From an uncultured Alphaproteobacteria bacterium (lineage in GTDB: Bacteria > Pseudomonadota > Alphaproteobacteria > RF32 > CAG-239): DNA of 64,000 nucleotides. The position numbers were made by a program, and so were the translations under genes. The number at the start of each line of letters is the position of its first letter. The first letter of the stretch is position 1. The notes beneath the pieces are model-generated. The model made no database searches. It was given only the letters and a program-made list of their open reading frames with translations, and had not been told where the DNA came from. Positions 60,432 through 64,000 of the stretch are shown here, one piece after another. The DNA lies in assembly GCA_934254585.1 (NCBI GenBank), contig CAKQLF010000008.1, positions 1 through 64,000 of the forward strand, written 5' to 3'.

Positions 60432-61628
60432 ATGAGCGGCAAAGTGATAATTTTAATGATGGATTCATTTGGCGTTGGCGGTGCGCCTGATGCGGCCGCC
60501 TTTGCAAACAGCGGAGCCAATACATTCGCGCATATTGTGCAAAAACAAGGCGGGCTGAATGTGCCAAATTTGGCTTATTTGGGGTTGCAAACAGCCGGTT
60601 TTGAAGCCAGTGGCGAAAAAACGGAGTTAAATTGCGCCAAACAGCCGGATTTTTCCATTGGGCATAAATTCGGCCACGCTAAAGAAATCAGCAAAGGCAA
60701 GGACACAACTTCCGGACACTGGGAAATGGCCGGAACACCGGTTTTGTTCGATTGGGGATATTTTAAGCCCGATTATCCATCTTTTCCGCCGGAACTGATT
60801 GCGGAAATTTGCGCCAAAGGTAATATTGAGGGAATTTTAGGCAATAAAGCCGCCTCCGGCACGGCAATTATCGAAGAATTGGGCGAAGAACATCTCAAAA
60901 CAGGTAAGCCGATTTTTTATACTTCTGCCGACAGCGTGTTGCAAATTGCCTGCCACGAACAGCATTTCGGCTTGGAACGTTTGTATAAACTTTGCGAAGT
61001 CGCTTTTGCGGCGGCTAAGCCGTATAACATTGCCCGAATTATTGCCCGTCCGTTTGTCGGTGAGCATAAAGGAGAGTTTACACGGACAAAAAATCGCCAC
61101 GATTATTCGGTTACGCCGCCGGAAATCACCGTTTTGAATAAGGCGGCCAACGCCGGACACGAGGTTATTTCTGTGGGAAAAATCAGAGATATTTACGCCG
61201 GTTCGGGAATAACGCAAGCGTATAAAGCCAGTGGATTGGAAGAATTGTGGAACGTGACGCTGGAACAGGTGAAAGCCGCTCCGCAAAATGCCATTGTTTT
61301 TACAAACTTTGTCGATTTTGATATGGTTTATGGTCATCGCCGCGATGTTGCCGGTTATGCCAAAGGTTTGGAATATTTTGACAGCCGACTGCCGGAATTG
61401 CTTCCGTTGCTTGGTGAAAACGATATTGTCTTTATTACCGCCGACCATGGTTGTGACCCGACTTATTCCGGAACAGACCACACGCGGGAACAAGTGCCGG
61501 TTTTGATGTTTGGAAAAAAAGTACAGACGCAAAATATCGGACAACGCCGGACTTATGCAGATATCGCCCAGACAATTTGCGCTTTTTACGGATTAGAACC
61601 TATGAATTTTGGAGAAAGCTTTTTATGA
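60432..61628 (+). CDS. deoB: Phosphopentomutase
   Basis: Interconverts (deoxy)ribose 1- and 5-phosphates in nucleoside salvage. 398 aa of the alkaline-phosphatase fold: the metal-binding aspartate in ILMMDSFGVGG, the phosphorylated threonine in KGKDTTSGHWEM, and the closing ligands in FITADHGCDPTYSGTDHTRE. It overlaps the next gene by 4 nt (ATGA). Confidence 0.95.
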   Translation: MSGKVIILMMDSFGVGGAPDAAAFANSGANTFAHIVQKQGGLNVPNLAYLGLQTAGFEASGEKTELNCAKQPDFSIGHKFGHAKEISKGKDTTSGHWEMAGTPVLFDWGYFKPDYPSFPPELIAEICAKGNIEGILGNKAASGTAIIEELGEEHLKTGKPIFYTSADSVLQIACHEQHFGLERLYKLCEVAFAAAKPYNIARIIARPFVGEHKGEFTRTKNRHDYSVTPPEITVLNKAANAGHEVISVGKIRDIYAGSGITQAYKASGLEELWNVTLEQVKAAPQNAIVFTNFVDFDMVYGHRRDVAGYAKGLEYFDSRLPELLPLLGENDIVFITADHGCDPTYSGTDHTREQVPVLMFGKKVQTQNIGQRRTYADIAQTICAFYGLEPMNFGESFL

Positions 61629-62386
61629 GTTGGCAATCATCTAATCTGTCGCCGAAAAAACATTGCTTTTTTGGTGCGGAAGGCGGCGTGTCGCAAGGAA
61701 AATATGCTTCGTTGAACACCAATTACAACAGTTTGGATGCTAAGGTTGCTGTTCGGCAAAATTTTGAAATTATCACGGCGTTTTTCAAAAAAAACTATGA
61801 GGATATGTTTACTCTTAATCAAGGGGTTTCCAATAAAGTTGTCGAGGCGGATTTGCCTCAGCAATTCAGCATAACGGCAGACGGCGCGGTAACGACAAAT
61901 CCAAATATTTTGCTTGGCATAAAAACAGCCGATTGCGCGCCGGTGCTGTTGGCTGACTATAAGCACGGAGTTATTGGAGCGGCGCACGCCGGTTGGCGTG
62001 GAGCTTATAAAGGCGTGGTGGAAAATACGATTTCTCTGATGCAAAGACACGGGGCGGTTTTGACGGATATTGCGGTTGCAATAGGACCTTGTATGCAACA
62101 AGCGTCGTTTGAAGTGGCTGAGGACATGAAAGCTTGTTTGTTGGCTGAAAATTTACAAAATGAAAAGTATTTTCATCAGGGTAAAGACGCCGGACATTTT
62201 TATTTTGATTTAAGCGGCTATTTGGAAGATAAAATTAAACGACAGGGGATTGACAATGTGGTTAATTCGCGTATAGATACCTATCCGGCGGAAAACGGCT
62301 ATTTCAGTTATCGCCGCAATACCCATCTGCGGCTGATAGAACAACCGCGGGATTATCCGACACAATATTCTTTTATTTGCTTATAG
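61625..62386 (+). CDS. pgeF: Laccase-domain purine nucleoside phosphorylase (PgeF/YfiH)
   Basis: 253 aa from ATG 61625. The zinc-site residues are in KTADCAPVLL and GAAHAGWRGAYKG, with AIGPCMQ and YFSYRRNTHLR further on. Family members act on adenosine/inosine and have been linked to peptidoglycan quality control. Coupling to deoB agrees with a nucleoside role, since DeoB uses the ribose 1-phosphate that phosphorolysis yields. Confidence 0.88.
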   Translation: MSWQSSNLSPKKHCFFGAEGGVSQGKYASLNTNYNSLDAKVAVRQNFEIITAFFKKNYEDMFTLNQGVSNKVVEADLPQQFSITADGAVTTNPNILLGIKTADCAPVLLADYKHGVIGAAHAGWRGAYKGVVENTISLMQRHGAVLTDIAVAIGPCMQQASFEVAEDMKACLLAENLQNEKYFHQGKDAGHFYFDLSGYLEDKIKRQGIDNVVNSRIDTYPAENGYFSYRRNTHLRLIEQPRDYPTQYSFICL

Positions 62387-62394
62387 AGGGTAAA

Positions 62395-63114
62395 ATGAGA
62401 ACGAAAATGCTTCCTTATTTTAATGAACGGCCAAGCAAAGTCAGCGCGTTGGTGTTGCATTGCAGTGCGCACGATACAGAGGATATGATAGCTGTTTTGC
62501 AAAAAGAAGAACTCAGCGCGCATTATGTTGTTGGGCTGAATGGCGATGTTGTTCAGCTGGTGCCCGAGGAAAAACGCGCTTGGCACGCCGGTATAAGTTT
62601 GTGGCGTGAGTTTGAAAATTTGAACCATAATTCTGTTGGAATCGAGATTAGTTCGCTGTCTATGGGGCAGGAACCTTATAGCGAAAAACAAATAAAAAGC
62701 GTTATGGAACTGTGTCAGGAAATAATTAAGCGGCATCAGATTCCGGCGCGAAATGTGGTTGGTCATTCGGATATTGCTCCAACGCGAAAACCAGATCCGG
62801 GGGTGGCGTTTCCGTGGAAATTGTTGGCGGAAAACGGCGTCGGTTTGTGGTATGACTTGCAAGATGCGGAAAAAATAGCCGAGAATAATCCGGAAATTTT
62901 GCTCAAGAGAATCGGCTACAATACCGAAAATTTGCCGGCGGCGATGACGGCTTTTTGTCGGCATTTTGTTCCGCAAGAAGTGGAAATACGGCAAGACATA
63001 CATGCTTTGTTGCAACATCCGTATGATGAAAATTTTAGTTTAGATGAAAAATATTTGCCGATTTTGAAAGCGTGTTGTGCGGCATATCAAGAAAACGCAC
63101 GGCAGAAAATATGA
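62395..63114 (+). CDS. N-acetylmuramoyl-L-alanine amidase (Amidase_2, AmpD-like)
   Basis: 239 aa from ATG 62395. Zinc ligands are the histidine in LVLHCSAH, the histidine in VVGHSDIAP and the aspartate in RKPDPG; WHAG and GIEI also match. There is no signal peptide, so it should act in the cytoplasm on recycled muropeptides, as AmpD does. About 80 residues follow the catalytic domain, with a helical C-terminus of unknown role. Confidence 0.86.
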   Translation: MRTKMLPYFNERPSKVSALVLHCSAHDTEDMIAVLQKEELSAHYVVGLNGDVVQLVPEEKRAWHAGISLWREFENLNHNSVGIEISSLSMGQEPYSEKQIKSVMELCQEIIKRHQIPARNVVGHSDIAPTRKPDPGVAFPWKLLAENGVGLWYDLQDAEKIAENNPEILLKRIGYNTENLPAAMTAFCRHFVPQEVEIRQDIHALLQHPYDENFSLDEKYLPILKACCAAYQENARQKI

Positions 63115-63164
63115 GTCGAGATAATTCTTGAAGTAATAAAAAACTGTTAGATATAAAAAAATAT

Positions 63165-63193
63165 TTGACAAAAATAAAAAATAATGATACAAA
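63165..63193 (+). promoter_or_regulatory. Promoter TTGACA-17-TACAAA
   Basis: TTGACA 63165-63170 and TACAAA 63188-63193, 17 nt apart. The same pair in the same spacing recurs at 63804-63832. Confidence 0.5.
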
Positions 63194-63239
63194 AATAATG
63201 TTCTTATCTATTATTTTGTCTTATTTAATTTTTTGTGTT

Positions 63240-63740
63240 ATGGATTTTAAAAGTATTGAATTTAAGAAACTCTTGGTGGATTTTTACCGAGTTTTCTTGA
63301 AATTGCCTAATTATGGTAAAGTTTTGGCCGTGGCTTCTATTGCTACGCTGTATCTGGCTATTTTCCCTAGTGTTAAACAGCCGATTATGTATAAGTACGA
63401 GTGGAATCGTATTGAGCTGAATGAAAAGGGTAAAAAGGTCTTTTTGCGAAAGAGTGCTATTGCAAAAGACGGTGTGCCTTCTTTCTACGTCAATTCGAGT
63501 CAAAAGCCGAAACCAAAGGATACAATGGTTATCCTTGACATTATTGACGACGACACCCCTTATATGTTTAAGGAAGAGCGTGGTACAAATGTTTTTGACT
63601 GGGTTGAGGCCGTTTACGACTATAAAAAGTCGGCTAAACGTAAGAAAATGGCGGCATCATTCTTGTTCTCTATTACTCTGGCAATGGCTTCTTATCCGGG
63701 ACTTATCCGCAGATTGTGGAATTTGATTCCGAAAAAGTAA
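63240..63740 (+). CDS. Two-helix membrane protein, unknown
   Basis: 166 aa from ATG 63240, chosen because the two in-frame starts upstream lie within or at the promoter. Membrane segments are predicted near residues 24-42 (VLAVASIATLYLAIF) and 140-157 (AASFLFSITLAMASYPG), with a basic, probably periplasmic or cytoplasmic domain between (NEKGKKVFLRKSAIAKDG). Not recognised. No clear Shine-Dalgarno site. Confidence 0.55.
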   Translation: MDFKSIEFKKLLVDFYRVFLKLPNYGKVLAVASIATLYLAIFPSVKQPIMYKYEWNRIELNEKGKKVFLRKSAIAKDGVPSFYVNSSQKPKPKDTMVILDIIDDDTPYMFKEERGTNVFDWVEAVYDYKKSAKRKKMAASFLFSITLAMASYPGLIRRLWNLIPKK

Positions 63741-63746
63741 ATTAAT

Positions 63747-63782
63747 AAAAAAGACAGCTATGAAAAATAGTTGTCTTTTTTT
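63747..63782 (+). terminator. Rho-independent terminator
   Basis: AAAAAAGACAGCTAT pairs with ATAGTTGTCTTTTTT around a short A-rich loop. Confidence 0.8.
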
Positions 63783-63803
63783 GTATATTTTTTGTTAAAA
63801 AAC

Positions 63804-63832
63804 TTGACAATATTTTTTTATGGTGCTACAAA
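63804..63832 (+). promoter_or_regulatory. Promoter TTGACA-17-TACAAA
   Basis: TTGACA 63804-63809 and TACAAA 63827-63832 with a 17-nt spacer, ahead of the lipoprotein gene at the right edge. Confidence 0.55.
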
Positions 63833-63878
63833 GGAGTCATCTTGTTATTATATTGTTTTACTTTTAATCTTAATTTTT

Positions 63879-64000
63879 ATGAAGCGTTTTATTTATCTTT
63901 TTGCTGTTAGTGTAATGGTTATTACTTTGGCAGCTTGTGGTGGTGATAGCAAGTCTGACGGCGGCTATTCTAAGACTGAACTTTTCGGTTCAATGGACGA
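63879..64000 (+). CDS. Lipoprotein, 5' part only (runs off the right edge)
   Basis: Forty codons are visible: MKRFIYLFAVSVMVITLAAC gives a signal peptide with lipobox LAAC (cysteine about residue 20), followed by a Gly/Ser/Asp linker (GGDSKSDGGYSK). The remainder lies outside the window, so the family is unknown. Confidence 0.7.
   Translation, partial: MKRFIYLFAVSVMVITLAACGGDSKSDGGYSKTELFGSMD

Overview
The window is an AT-rich chromosome segment of an uncultured, probably host- or gut-associated alphaproteobacterium. The CcrM-type adenine methyltransferase, the fused YlxR/L7Ae protein in the rimP-nusA-infB-rbfA operon, the exopolyphosphatase-rlmE pair and the SPOR-nagZ pair all fit that group. 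Assignment to a gut lineage rests on remembered similarity of the pilin-like proteins (GRSMIEMLGVLAI core) to those of gut alphaproteobacterial genomes and is inference.

Layout. 1-3.4 kb: tail of a gene, an unknown protein, inverted repeats, a structured leader RNA with pilin 1, a truncated gene and an ASCH protein. 3.4-12.7 kb: prmA, an aminopeptidase, a HAD pseudoenzyme, ccrM, two tandem Ppx/GppA paralogues and rlmE. 12.7-21.6 kb: pilins 2 and 3 (minus strand), each behind an AG-dinucleotide tract, flanking lolA, a nitroreductase, argS and a DUF2157/GDYXXLXY pair. 21.6-32.6 kb: a phosphoribosyltransferase, an HdeD-like protein, a metalloprotease-like protein and rpoB-rpoC with their own promoter. 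32.6-36.1 kb: a mosaic of small secreted-protein genes and gene fragments in which the 3' end of rpoC recurs twice. 36.1-43.2 kb: a GH108 muramidase-like protein and rimP-nusA-rnpM-infB-rbfA. 43.4-58.4 kb: two helical-repeat proteins, an M20 peptidase, xerC, rpmG, an S41 protease, exonuclease III, SPOR-nagZ-TatA-like, an oligoendopeptidase F and a single-domain GlmU-like protein. 58.5-64 kb: pilin 4 with a second structured leader, deoB-pgeF-amidase and a partial lipoprotein.

The most notable content is the four-member pilin family and its control. Pilins 1 and 4 have leader RNAs in which a terminator hairpin sits inside a helix that hides the Shine-Dalgarno site, with an upstream segment able to form a competing antiterminator helix. 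Pilins 2 and 3 start behind (AG)n tracts of 17 and 15 nt; both are out of frame as sequenced, and both would be in frame at 13 or 19 nt. Three of the four carry dispersed palindromic repeats translated in frame just ahead of the predicted prepilin cleavage site, where processing would remove them. The secreted-protein cassettes downstream of rpoC look like a second rapidly changing surface or secreted locus.
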